Under the pieces are notes generated by a model. The model searched no databases and had not been told where the DNA came from. It worked only from the letters and a program-made list of their open reading frames with translations. A stretch of DNA of 64,000 bases, from contig MU119230.1 in assembly GCA_014904845.1 (NCBI GenBank), positions 310,001-374,000 on the forward strand, given 5' to 3'. Shown here one piece after another: positions 23,334-33,900 of the stretch. Numbering within the stretch: position 1 is the stretch's first letter; each line of letters starts with the position of its first letter. The position numbers and the translations under genes were made by a program. This stretch comes from Acephala macrosclerotiorum (taxonomy: Eukaryota; Ascomycota; Leotiomycetes; Helotiales; Mollisiaceae).

Positions 23334-24675
23334 ATGATTTCCTCTTCCATATTACGCACGACTTTGCATCGCCAAAGAAGGCATCTCGATTATTGTATTG
23401 AGGGGTGGCTTGAAGACCAGCCGGAACAAGTAGAGCTTGAATTAGGGACTGCATAAGCGACGCTCCAATCCAGCCTTGGACAGCAGGACCCCTCGAGCGC
23501 CCAGGCTCACCAAGCAAGAGACAACGAACTTCAGAGACGAATTCGAGCTCGCAATGGGTTGAAAGGGTCTCTCGTTGCGATAGTGATTCGCCTTTTCAAT
23601 ATTCACTAGACCAACACCATCAACGACGACCTCTGCATCCAGAGCACCAAGCCCCACCAAGAGTATCAGAAGTCGGCGTATTCAGCTCGACTACACAATT
23701 CCTGCGATATCCTTCGGTCCACCAGGGCCATCTCGCGATTCGGAGGAGGAGGTATCAAACAACAGCGACTCGGCATCGCAAGATGCTGAACAAATATCAC
23801 CCACGATACGACAGCAAGTCGGGAATTTGTCCCTAGAACATGCCGACCTCACCTCCAGCGCTGACATCGATGCTGGCATACCTCCTGGGATCTCTGCTTT
23901 AATCAAGCGATTATCAGAAGAAGCCGCAGATCCAGTTCTCCCCCTCGACATTATCTCGCGAATCAGCAGGATCTCGCCGACCGAGTCCTTTCGTGAGCCT
24001 AAAGCTGCTGAGATTCCTCGTTCGAGGATAACACCGCGGAAACTCCTTGGGCATGTCTCAAAACTATTTGAGATGGCACGGGAATGGTACGCTGGATCTT
24101 ATGACGAAGCTGCTTGGTACCCATTGATTCGCATGATCCTCATCGGTCCGCCTGGTACAACAAGCTCCAATCCGTTCGTTAAGCACGAGGAAGCTCATAC
24201 AAGGGTGGTGTGCTCTGATCTCCTCTCGCAACAGAACGACAAACCGATTCCTACGGTCAAGGTTGACCATCTGCTTCAATTCAATCCTAGCCATAGACTT
24301 ATTAGCGCACTGTACAAACCTGTCTCTCGATCGCAACCACCCTCCTTTTCGTTGTCTGCATTCAGCGATCCGGTTGCCGCGAAAACGTTCACCTGTGCGA
24401 TTATTCAAGTGAAAGCGCCTGGAGGCAACTTCCAAGAAGCTAGCTACCAAATTGCCATCGCCTCAGCCGCAATATTGGAAAGACTGAGGCGACTTGATGG
24501 CCCTGGTAATGATATTGGTGACGGTGGTGACCACATGCCCGTTGTCGGATGGGTCGTTCATGGCCACTTTTGGACATTGCACGTCTCTTACCAGGAGGCA
24601 GGTGGGTCTATTGTAATTCCCCTCCGCTTAGCCATCTATGCACTTTCTGATGTGACTTTTGATAGAGAGTTTTAG
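23334..24675 (+). CDS. PD-(D/E)XK nuclease-like protein (fungal family), model uncertain
   Basis: The C-terminal 300 residues, open from about 23690 to a TAG at 24673, match the fungal PD-(D/E)XK-like family: ARE-W...SYDEAAWYPLI, then KVDHLLQFNP (the Asp site), CAIIQVKAPGG in the ExK position, then EASYQIAIASAAILERLR and WVVHGHFWTLHVSY. The usual ETK/EVK glutamate is Gln here. Upstream, APSPTKSIRSRRIQL matches the usual SPTK segment. A start at 23334 (MISSSILRTTLHRQRR) and an intron around 23430-23480 before SPSKRQRTSETNSSS look plausible, but one frame change near 23560-23610 is unexplained. Family members are abundant and uncharacterised in fungi. It could be a slightly damaged copy. Confidence 0.5.
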
Positions 24676-24927
24676 GCCCTTATCCCTCTGGGAATACTGC
24701 AACATACCTTGGCTTATACCGCCTTCTTCGAATCGTAGAGGAGGTCAAGCTTTGGGGGAGAGAGCTATATTTTCCATACCTGTCAGCCAAACTTTCAAGA
24801 TAACGATGACAGCTCTGTCCGCGAAAAGGGCTCAACTATTCGAGCTCCTAGAAAATAATCGGCTGTTCAGGGGACTTTGGTTGATTGGGATGGGATAATC
24901 TGGCGTATTCCAGACCCAGCAATGCAT

Positions 24928-25500
24928 TTAAATCATCTTGCACACTGGACCAGAAACCCACTCGGCCCAAGTAGTAGTATCGAACAGCGTCCCGGGGTCT
25001 TTGTGGGATTGCGCCCAGAATGTGTCGTTGAGAAGAGAACTGTTCCAACACCAGACTTGGAGAAAACAGCCAAAGTTATCATCGTCCTGGAACGGGCGGT
25101 ATGTGAAACTGGAGGGATCTGTTTTGTTGTATGCCATGCAGAAGATATCCATTCTCGGGTCACACCTGAAGAGTTGAAGGACCCTGTTGAGAGTGCGTTG
25201 TAATTCAGGCCAAAGGCGAGGAATGGGCGGTTTGCAGTACGATTGAATGTCCTCAAAGATTTGATAAACTTGGAGTCGGGACGAACTCACAGGTATAACG
25301 AAAATCATCGGTCTCTTGAAGAATGCTGTTAGAGCAGATGTTACTGCCACAGTATCAGCCTTCACATTCTCCAAGCAGTGTGTTTTATGCCCTTGGCCAC
25401 TATTCAAGCTTGGTAATGGGCCTTATGCTCCAGTCTGCAAATTGATCGCGACGAAATTCCCTCTTGTCCTGCGATAAGTACACGTGATAGGCAATCACAT
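24928..25500 (-). pseudogene. 5'-truncated, frameshifted hypothetical gene
   Basis: Minus-strand coding-like sequence starts with HVYLSQDKREFRRDQFADWS and IRPITKL near 25400, then shifts frame by one base into VKADTVAVTSALTAFFKRP and a long clean stretch: LQVYQIFEDIQSYCKPP, PRLWPELQRTLNRVLQL, MDIFCMAYNK, FTYRPFQDDDNFGCFLQV, ending TTWAEWV. No start codon is found before the first piece. The pattern of conserved aromatic residues suggests a real protein family, which I do not name. It converges on the PD-(D/E)XK-like gene. Confidence 0.4.
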
Positions 25501-28300
25501 GATGAAACTACAAAACTGTCTTCCTGTCATTTTGCCACAGCCAGAGTAGAAGGACGGAGCATAGACCTTTAAGAAGGGGGTTTTTTTGTGGTTGGAACAA
25601 GTCACATAATCCACAAAAGAAAAAGAGACGCAGCTAGTCGGCTACAAATTCAAGCTTCTCATTATCTCAAGGACTGATGGCTACTTGTATACTTTCGCGC
25701 AGCCCGGCCTTGACTAAGCTGCCAAAAGCTTGTATTCATCCCTCGGTAGTGAGCATCGAAGTACTTCCCAAATATGAGTGAATCGTAGGGCAAGAACGAG
25801 AAACGACGGCTACACTCGTGGGTTCGGACACAATGTTGGAGAGATCCGGTGTAGCTCAAGACGACATAAATGAAACGAAATTGCAAAATAAGCTGCAGCA
25901 AGCATGTAGTTAAACAAACTCTCAGGCTGCATACGAGACTATTGAAAACATTGGAGACATTACGAAATGGAGCACTCGTATCTGAGGCGGCCGCTGAAAG
26001 GAAACAGATCTTTTAATTTGACCGAAATGCAGTGTAACCTTAATCGTAGAACTCAGAAGTCGATCAGATAGTAGGTAGCGAATGATCCTGCGGCGGAACC
26101 CATCCGACCGTGTTATCTTTGATCGCGCTAGTCAGAGTGCTCAGCCCCGTCTTAGAGCCTCAGACTCGATACATAAATAACCAGGACGAACTAGAGGAGT
26201 GTTCCTGCACTAAAAATTCGTAGGTTCGGGCCACTCAGATGATATTCCGACCAATTTTTCCGGGCTTCTCAGCAATTTTCCGAGCGGCCGCAAAGTTTGT
26301 TGTTCAAAGTGAGTTCCAAATCCCTCAATATCAAGCAGGGACCACTCAACAATATGCACAATATGCAATTCATATCGAGAAACGAAGAACAGCACTTGCA
26401 CATGCCGTGTTGAATATCTGAAGGAGAGGATGGGTATGTCGCTTCGCATCCAGCCTTCGATGGTATCAGGATGCACATGCTCGAACGAGAGGGCTCTTGG
26501 GGTTTCCTGTGGAAATTTATGATGCAGACAAACTGCCGCAACGGTCCGTATCGGGAGAGGGGATATCAAAGGGTACCTCCGAATCTGATTGAGCGGTAGG
26601 TCCACAACAGAGGATAGCGTCGGACAGCATGATAGGCATCAAAGCTTGATCTTCATAGCACCAATAACAAGGGCGACGGCTGATAAGGTTAAGAGTGCAA
26701 GGTGCGAAATATTTGGTAGCGAAAAATAGGGCCGAGTGCATGAGTTGAAGGATGTGTTTCAAATAGAGGAGCGAATTTAGAATCGATGTTGATGTGATGT
26801 GATTTGTTGGGAGATGCGAGAGCTGAGTGAGAGAAGGCTGAGATGCTGAGCTTGGGCTACTGTAGACCAATCATGAGGCGAAACGCTAAGCAACCTCTAA
26901 GTCCGTCAGCCACACCAACATCTCACTGCACCCATTTTTGCACCTCGTTTCTTCCACCACAAAACGTCAATACAGGACGGTCAAGCATTAAGCGTTAAGC
27001 TCCAGGATCCCATATACCGGGGTTCGCTAAGTTGCTTGTACCGCGCTCGACCAGCGTTCGTGCATGGGTTCGTGGCACCCTGGGATTGACCAGCACTCAG
27101 CCCCCTCCAACGTTCCTGTTTTGCCCTCATCCTTTACAGGAGCTGGCCTCGCTCTCCAGTCTCGATGCTTGTTTGCGATATGCCTTATTGACGGTCTTGC
27201 TTTGGGACCTGGTCACAAGGCACTGGCTACAGGTTGCAGCTGGGCCGAACATAAAGTTGACATCTATTTTCAGCATGTTGGAAATGCGTTTCTCGAAGAC
27301 AGTTGTCCAATCTAGCACTTTCACGGTAATTCTTTCTCACCTACTGGTGTACCGTACGAACAGTCCGGCAAGAGATCACCATCTCGATCGGTAAATAGAA
27401 AATCCGATAAAGCTGTCAGCCCGCCGTCAGCGCTGAGCCTTACGCTTCAGACTTGCTGTGCCTCCTGCAACCCTCTTCCGGTAGCTGTAGGGCTAGTAGC
27501 CCAATCTTGGGTCCATCTCAGGACACTGAGGCGCCAAGCTGCGGCTACCAGGAACCCAATCCCCGTCATATTCTATCAAAGATACCACCGCTCTTCCTAC
27601 CTACCATTCTTCACAGGAACGAGCGTCAGATCGAGTGTCCGTTCATCGTATCTGAGGACTGCTAGACGGAGAAATCCATTCCCCGCTGACATCAGGAGAA
27701 CGGAGCATACCTCGTTTTCGACCAGTCTGAGTCAAGACCTCGGATCTTACTATGGTACCTGGGTAGCAAGCTTTTGGTGAAGAAGCTAAGCATCAGGGCC
27801 TACACACAAATCATGTGGCGGTCAGGGTATCGTTTCTGCAAGATCCATGTCCAGATCATGGTCCCAGAAACTATTGAACTATGCTTAAGCTGAGATCATG
27901 TACCATTGTACTGGTCACCTTGCTCCACGCCGCATCAGACTGTCCAATCACTTCGATGGTTCAAGCCACAGATCACTCTTAGGCATCAGCCTCTTCCATG
28001 CAGGCATGCTTAGCATTACTACTTGTGGTATTCCAGTGTGGACCGCAGCACTTAATCCTGCATGATGATATGGGGCTCCCGAGATCCAGAGATATTGACG
28101 GATGCTATTTTGAGCCATTGGCTCGTTCTCAACAACATACGAGGGGTAAGCGCAGTTCATCCCACCAACTCACAGCTTGTGGGGTGTGCCTGTTGTCCAA
28201 GATATAAGTCTCAGAAATATTCTCATAATGCCTCTTCAGAAGTTCAGCCTTTCTTTCTTTTGTTATCAACATCATCTTGATACTCCATACTCGCTCCAAC
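25501..28300. other. Long gene-poor interval
   Basis: Nearly 2.8 kb without a convincing gene. The best frame (minus strand, 26210-26605, with RYSTRHVQVLFFVSRYELHI) has no recognised domain and no supported splice partner. The last 60 bases are pyrimidine-rich, as expected upstream of the laccase gene. Confidence 0.4.
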
Positions 28301-30112
28301 ATGCATTTCACTACATTAGTGGCCCTTGCCTTGGGCTCAGTTGTTGCGGGGCAAAGTAAATCCTCCTACTCGTTCAAGCTTCTTTGCATCAGCTAATATT
28401 CTTCAGGCAACTACCCCCTATTACCCATCGACTTTCTTCAAACAACCAATCCTGTAACACCTTTACCGCAAGGAAAACCATGGGGAGGAGCCACAGCTCA
28501 AAACACCAATCCTTACACCAATCTCCCAAACACCGGCGTTATTAGATCTTACGACTTTACAGTCTCACGAGGAATAATATCACCTGATGGATATGAGAAG
28601 AATGCCCTCCTTGTCAATAACCAATTTCCTGGCCCTATGATCGAGGCAAATTGGGGGGACACCATCCAAGTCACAGTACACAACGAGATCACCGGTCCAG
28701 AAGAAGGGACTGCCCTCCATTGGCATGGTCTCTTACAACATGGTACCCAATACATGGACGGAGTCCCAGGAATCTCACAATGCCCAATTCCACCCAACGG
28801 CACTTTCACCTACACTTTTAATGCAGATTTGTATGGCACTTCATGGTGGCACAGTCACTATTCGGCTCAATACGCTGGAGGTCTCTTTGGACCAATGATC
28901 ATTCACGGCCCTTCAATTGCTAACTACGACATCGACATTGGGCCAGTTCTGTTGACGGATTACTTCCACAAGGACTATTATAGTATTGTCGAAGATGTTA
29001 TTTCCACCAATATCAACGAAGTCCTTCAACCCTCAGACAACAATCTTATCAACGGGCACAACAACTTCAACTTCTCAACTACGTCTCTAAATAGCACAGC
29101 TAAATCTAGCAGCAATGCCGGAGTTGCTACATTCCAATTCACAGCTGGCAAGACTCACCGACTTCGATTGATCAATGCCGGAGCGGAAGGAATGCAAAAG
29201 TTCTCCATTGACGGCCACAACCTGACTATCATCGCGCAAGACTTCGTTCCAGTCAACCCCTACGATACTCAAGTGGTCACTCTCGGTATTGGTCAACGAA
29301 CAGATGTCCTCGTCAAATCCCCACCAAACTTCAAAGGAAAATCATTCACCATGCGCTCTTCCATCGCAGGAGGCGGCTGCTCAATCACCAACCAACCCGA
29401 CGCAATTGCGGTAGTCTACTACGATACCATCAGCTCGCCCAACACCACTCCATGGCCAGCATTCCTCGACTCAGTTGCTCATCAATGCGCCAACGACCCA
29501 ATCAGCATCACCACACCCCTCTACCCCATGACGCCCACCCCACCAACAACCACTAAAGAGATTGATATCAACTTTGGCCAGAACAAGACTGGTTATTGGC
29601 TCTGGACCATGAACGATGTCTCTTTCCGCACAGACTATAATAGCCCAGTATTCCTCCTTGCTGCTACTGGCAACGACTCCTACCCCATGGACCCAGAATG
29701 GAACGTTTACAACTTCGGCACCAACTCATCAATCCGCATCGTGATCTCAAATCCTGGACCTGCGGCTCATCCTATGCATCTTCACGGTCATAACTTCTAC
29801 GTTCTCAATGTCGGTACTGGAACTTGGGATGGAACCACCATCGTCAACCCCAACAACCCACAAAGACGAGACACACAGATCGTACCTGCAGGAGGGTACC
29901 TCGTGATTCAATTCGAAGCCGACAACCCAGGTGCATGGCCACTTCACTGCCACATCGCTTGGCACGTCAGTGCTGGCTTGTACGTCACTGTATTGGAGAG
30001 ACCGGATGAGATTACCAGGGAGCAGGTCCCTAGCATCATGGCTCAGACTTGCAGAGATTGGAGCGCGTTTACGGGAGAATATGTTGTTGATCAGATTGAT
30101 TCGGGATTGTAA
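28301..30112 (+). CDS. Laccase (ascomycete multicopper oxidase), 586 aa
   Basis: Exons 28301-28355 and 28407-30112 are joined across a 51-nt intron (GTAAAT...TTCAG) that splits a Ser codon. A signal peptide (residues 1-17, MHFTTLVALALGSVVAG) indicates secretion. All four copper signatures are present: HWHG at 123-126, WWHSH at 165-169, HPMHLHGH in the third cupredoxin domain, and HCHIAWH from about 532 followed by VSAGL. The axial type-1 position is Leu. The protein ends in DSGL, the C-terminal plug typical of processed asco-laccases. It oxidises phenols with reduction of oxygen to water. Several Asn-x-Ser/Thr sites fit a glycoprotein. The next gene is a UstYa-like oxidase, ending 258 bp away in convergent orientation. 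No lesions are visible. Confidence 0.93.
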
Positions 30113-30370
30113 GCACAATTTGCTTGCTGATTTGTCTTTTCCACGGTGATGCGAATGGCGAAGAAGGCTAGATCAAGGCGAAAATTGGGCATAGAATGGC
30201 ATTGTCGGCGTTTTGGTTGCGATGGACGGATATATGGGGCCGGAGTTTCTATGAGCATTCGTATTTTCATAATTTGAACGAGCATACTGCACTTCTAAGC
30301 ATAGAGAGTATTAATTAAGCATATTCACGATCACATCTCAGTTTTGTTTCCAAAACACATGCTCAATCGT

Positions 30371-31264
30371 TTATGGAATCTCCTCAAAAACATCTCCCAT
30401 CTCCGGCGGCTTCAAAAAATCTTCCGGCACACTCTCAGGCATCTGCCTCTCCTCAGCCCACTTCCTCACCACCTCAAAATTCCTACACATATGCCTCGTA
30501 TTGAAATCCGTAAACGCTTCCGGCTCATCCTTATGCACCCACACTTGTCCCAGAACCCCAACATCAACCGTACACATCAACTGCTGTCTCAATATGTCGA
30601 CACAATGAGAGACATGTTTCTTCACAACAAAGTCTTCGTTTTGGAATGCCCCGAGACCGAGGGTTTGGTAGTAATCGTGATGGTACCAGAGTGACTGGCG
30701 GAGGAGATTGAGACAGTGCAGGTGGTGGAGACCTTCGACGTTGGCTGGGTAGCCGCCGCCGTATTTGGAGGAGATTTGGACTAGTGAGGTGGTAAGGCCA
30801 GATTTGGGGGCGAGGGAGGAGGGGATGATGAGGGCGCGGTAGTTGATGCCGAGGGCTTCCCAAGCAGCGTCAACGGCGGGACTGGCGGGTTGGCGATAGA
30901 TGTTTTCTTGGAGAAAGGAGCCGTTGAATTGTGTGTGGGTATAGGTGAGGGGAATGTCGTCGAGTATCGGTGCTGGATTTATGTCAGAATCCGAGGCTCA
31001 CTGGGACATTCTGAGGAAGGACTGACTATACTGGGTGATCTTTGAAGCCCAGGAAGAGGTATTTGGAGCCGATATCCTACCAAGCATGAAGCCTAGCGAT
31101 AATGCACAGATCGCGAACAGTAGGACGAAAGGTATTGAAGGTATTCGCCATCGCGGAGAATTTCGAGTGGGGGTGATTTCAGATTGAGAGAGCTCGAGGT
31201 CGGTGTTCTCATATTGAAGAAGTGGACTGAAGCGAATTGTTTTCTCGGATTGAGGATGAAACAT
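30371..31264 (-). CDS. UstYa-family (DUF3328) oxidase, 279 aa
   Basis: Two exons, 31264-31027 and 30972-30371, flank a 54-nt intron (GTCAGT...TCCAG). The start is the ATG at 31264. An in-frame upstream Met at 31366 would add 34 residues and is less likely. A membrane segment at about 43-62 follows a polar head, as in this family. Both defining HxxHC motifs are present: HHLHC at 162-166 and HVSHC at 199-203, the second continuing VDILRQQLMC. Characterised members catalyse oxidative cyclisation of peptide precursors (ustiloxin, asperipin, phomopsin pathways), or related oxidations in other secondary-metabolite pathways. Its neighbours are a laccase on one side and, 1.05 kb upstream and divergent, a small secreted Tyr-Gly repeat peptide gene, which is the arrangement expected for a RiPP locus. 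Confidence 0.9.
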
Positions 31265-31377
31265 CACTCTTGATGGGTATCTAAAACAAGATATTGGAAG
31301 AGAAAAAAATTGAAGAGATATTGGAACAGTTGGAAGTAAGTCTGATCGTGACTTCCGTGCCATCACGAGAGACTAAG

Positions 31378-31728
31378 CTAGAGACAGAAACCACTTGCAC
31401 TACAACATGCAACCTCCTCAAAACTTGTACTAACAACATGATGCATATTAGCAATAGTTTGCGTTGGTGTTGTGTTCAGCTCGACTTTCTCGCTTCTCAA
31501 CCCCACCATTCTTGGCATAGAGGGGTACAAAACTACAGGTGAGGTTACATTGGATTCCACCTCCGCAAAGCCTGGGCCAAAATAGTGAGAGCTAGCTCGG
31601 CCACTACAGTAACATCGTCGATCGCCCAGCCCTGTTTGAACAAGATCGAGTCTTAAACCGGCAAAGACTTCTGCTGCATCTGAGACTTCCGCCAGCCACG
31701 GTGTGACTTCGTTCCAGCTATCAAACAT
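31378..31728 (-). CDS. Possible small hypothetical protein, 116 aa
   Basis: An open minus-strand frame from an ATG at 31728 lies between the UstYa-like gene and the peptide gene. It begins MFDSWNEVTPWLAEVSD and has four Cys in two pairs (CYC, CC). No signal peptide, membrane segment or known domain is seen. It may be a real small gene of the locus or a chance frame. Confidence 0.25.
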   Translation of the reverse strand: MFDSWNEVTPWLAEVSDAAEVFAGLRLDLVQTGLGDRRCYCSGRASSHYFGPGFAEVESNVTSPVVLYPSMPRMVGLRSEKVELNTTPTQTIANMHHVVSTSFEEVACCSASGFCL

Positions 31729-32224
31729 ACATTATGATAGATGTGAATGTGCTTTCATACTATCTCCTTGTACATTTGACCTGCATGCCTCTAGAAAATT
31801 CTAGCCCTCGGCCAAATTGTCCATCCAGAAACGCAGCTCCAGTCCTCTTCAAGTGAAGCAATGGCAAAATTGAGTTGATAATTTCCAATTAGTTAAAATC
31901 TTGAGATTTAGAGTGAAATGCTATAGCTAGGCAAGTCACGTCAGACATAGTTCTCGTATTTTGGATATGTAACCTACTGAGGTGTCATTCTGACGATGAC
32001 TGCCTTTTCTCATCCAGCCTTCTCCTTCTAATGGTGCCTGATGGTTGCACTGAATCTTGCATGCCCGTATTTCCCAGCTCTGGTACTAGTGTTCTAGTAT
32101 TCCAAGCCCACTTCCTGTGCATCTATTAGCTCATTTCAGAGTAACCGATTGAAAATGATGTGCTCCAAGGCATTATTGCGATTGGTCAGACGGTTCTTCC
32201 ACCCTTCAACAGCCTACTCGATCT

Positions 32225-32230
32225 TATAAA
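32225..32230 (+). promoter_or_regulatory. TATA box of the peptide gene
   Basis: TATAAA lies 88 bp upstream of the peptide gene start and is followed by pyrimidine-rich sequence, a layout typical of strongly expressed fungal genes. Confidence 0.5.
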
Positions 32231-32312
32231 GATCTCAACCGCCCCCGCCCTATTCTCGAGCCCAGTAACATTCGTTCTGATCTCAGTAAACATCTCTTCA
32301 TTTCATTCCAAT

Positions 32313-32665
32313 ATGAGGTTCTCACTCCTTGCCACCCTGGCACTCGCCTCGAGTGTTATCGCAGCCCCAGCAGCCTCGACCACCGCATCAAGTACACCAT
32401 CGAGTACGAAGGCTACAAGTACTTCAACAGCCACTCTAACAGCAACTGGAACGGGAGATTATGGCAATTACAAGTCATATGGGTAAGAGATTACTGTACA
32501 TAATGTTTAGACCAGAATTGCTCACAAGGTTCTAGGAAATATGGCAAATACGGGTGAGGATTCATAATACATGACTTTGGCAGAAGAAATGTGCTAACAT
32601 GTTGAAGCAATTATGGCTCATATAAGAGAGACGCAGAAGCAGAAGTGGAAGCAGAGATGGCTTAG
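32313..32665 (+). CDS. Secreted Tyr-Gly repeat peptide, candidate RiPP precursor, 81 aa
   Basis: Three exons, 32313-32482, 32536-32553 and 32608-32665, all joined in phase 2 by 53- and 54-nt GT-AG introns. The middle exon is only 18 nt. The product has a signal peptide (MRFSLLATLALASSVIA, cut around 17-18), a Ser/Thr/Ala-rich spacer (20-46), a Tyr/Gly/Lys repeat block (49-68: DYGNYKSYG, KYG, KYG, NYG, SY), a Lys-Arg pair at 69-70 and an acidic tail DAEAEVEAEMA. The Lys-Arg is a Kex2 site, and the Asp-Ala/Glu-Ala run resembles dipeptidyl-aminopeptidase tails. Precursors of dikaritin-type RiPPs are secreted, Kex2-cut and Tyr-containing, and sit beside UstYa genes as here. Unlike ustiloxin precursors the repeats are not each bordered by Lys-Arg, so it could instead be an ordinary small secreted wall or surface peptide. 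Confidence 0.8.
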
Positions 32666-32926
32666 ATGAAGAAGGATGCAGGGATGATGTGAGGACTACC
32701 CGATTGAAGGAAGATGCGATGCTAATGAATCGACAGGGAGAAGTAGTGAAGAAGCAAAAACGAGAATGGAAAGGCCCAAAGCAGATGGGACTTTTTAAGA
32801 TTTCGGATTGAAATTCTCAAGTGTAAAAAGAGTAGAATCTGTTCTCGTCATCAGCAAAGTCAACCCCACGTGAGAAGAGTATAGATCCACTCACCACTAC
32901 ACACCTTCCCTACTCCCTCTTCATCT

Positions 32927-33454
32927 CTACTCCCTTCCCGCAAAATCAAAATCCCTCAACCAAGTCCACTCCCCACCAACCTCATACCTCCACAAACTAA
33001 ACCTCTCCGCCTTCCCAGCCCTCTCCTCCCACTCCCCCTTCAAAATCTCCATCGTCTTTCTCGCTTCTTCCTCCCCCACCTTATTCTGAACCGTAACATG
33101 TGGCCTCAATCTCCCCATATCCTGATCCGTCAACTGTATTCCCTCATGCCCTAATTCTCTCTGTAATTCCTCGTGCAGTTTTCTGAGTTTGAAGCTAGCG
33201 ATGTTGATCGCTACTCCCTTTTTGCCGAGCTGAAATGGGGATTTGAGCCCAATTGTGAAGAGGTGTTCGCGGGATGAGATATTTGTGAGGAGGGAGGTGT
33301 AGATGGAATGGTGGGAGGAGGGAAGGGTGTGGAATAGGGTGATGTGGGCGGCGAGGTAGTTGATTGATTGCGGGAAGAAGCGGGTTCGGAGGGATGTGAG
33401 GAGTTTCTCGGAAGCGGCGTCGAGACGGAGGGTTAAGATTAGAGGTTGTGGCAT
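32927..33454 (-). CDS. 2H phosphoesterase / 2'-5' RNA ligase-like protein, 175 aa
   Basis: A single-exon minus-strand gene. The ATG at 33454 (MPQPLILTLRLD) is preferred over an in-frame Met at 33508 because the fold starts there and the relic copy near 39.4 kb starts at the same residue. Two H-x-T motifs define the 2H superfamily: HIT at 37-39 in AAHITLFHTLP and HVT at 119-121 in RPHVTVQNKV, about 80 residues apart as usual. The family cleaves or ligates 2',3'- or 2',5'-linked phosphates in RNA or ADP-ribose derivatives, and the substrate cannot be told. It converges on the peptide gene (262 bp between ends). No lesions are seen. Confidence 0.8.
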   Translation of the reverse strand: MPQPLILTLRLDAASEKLLTSLRTRFFPQSINYLAAHITLFHTLPSSHHSIYTSLLTNISSREHLFTIGLKSPFQLGKKGVAINIASFKLRKLHEELQRELGHEGIQLTDQDMGRLRPHVTVQNKVGEEEARKTMEILKGEWEERAGKAERFSLWRYEVGGEWTWLRDFDFAGRE

Positions 33455-33539
33455 CTCGAGAGATTCATGGAAATGTGCAAGATGGATGGTTCTACAGTGC
33501 CATGTCATGAGTCTGAGCCATAAGCGAAAACCCCACCAA

Positions 33540-33900
33540 AAATAGCACTTTTGCCCCCTTTTCCAAGACTAATATCTCTAGAGCCACAAAGAGTGTAAAC
33601 ATAATAATTGCATCGTTAAATAGGCTTTAAAGAGTTGATTCTCTTTTTTAAAGGGATTCTAAGCCGTGGGCATAGTGCTCGCATGCTGAGCGATTAAATA
33701 AGAAGTATTTAAAATAACCGAAAAATAGCTAATTTAAGGTGTAAAATTCGATACTCCATACTTTAGCATTTTTAAACAATTATTGCTCGAGAAGATTGCT
33801 TTTTAAATAAAATCGAAAAAAGCAAAATAATTATTTACTCTCGAAACTATTTTGCATTAGAAGCTTATATTATTTTATTAATGAGATTGTGGTTTTTTTT
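33540..33900. repeat. AT-rich island
   Basis: About 360 bp are much richer in A and T than the flanks, with runs such as TTTTTTAAAG, AAATAAAATCG and TATTATTTTATTAATG and few CpA-containing words. This resembles a transposon remnant mutated by repeat-induced point mutation. No terminal repeats or coding sequence remain, so the source element is unknown. Confidence 0.45.
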
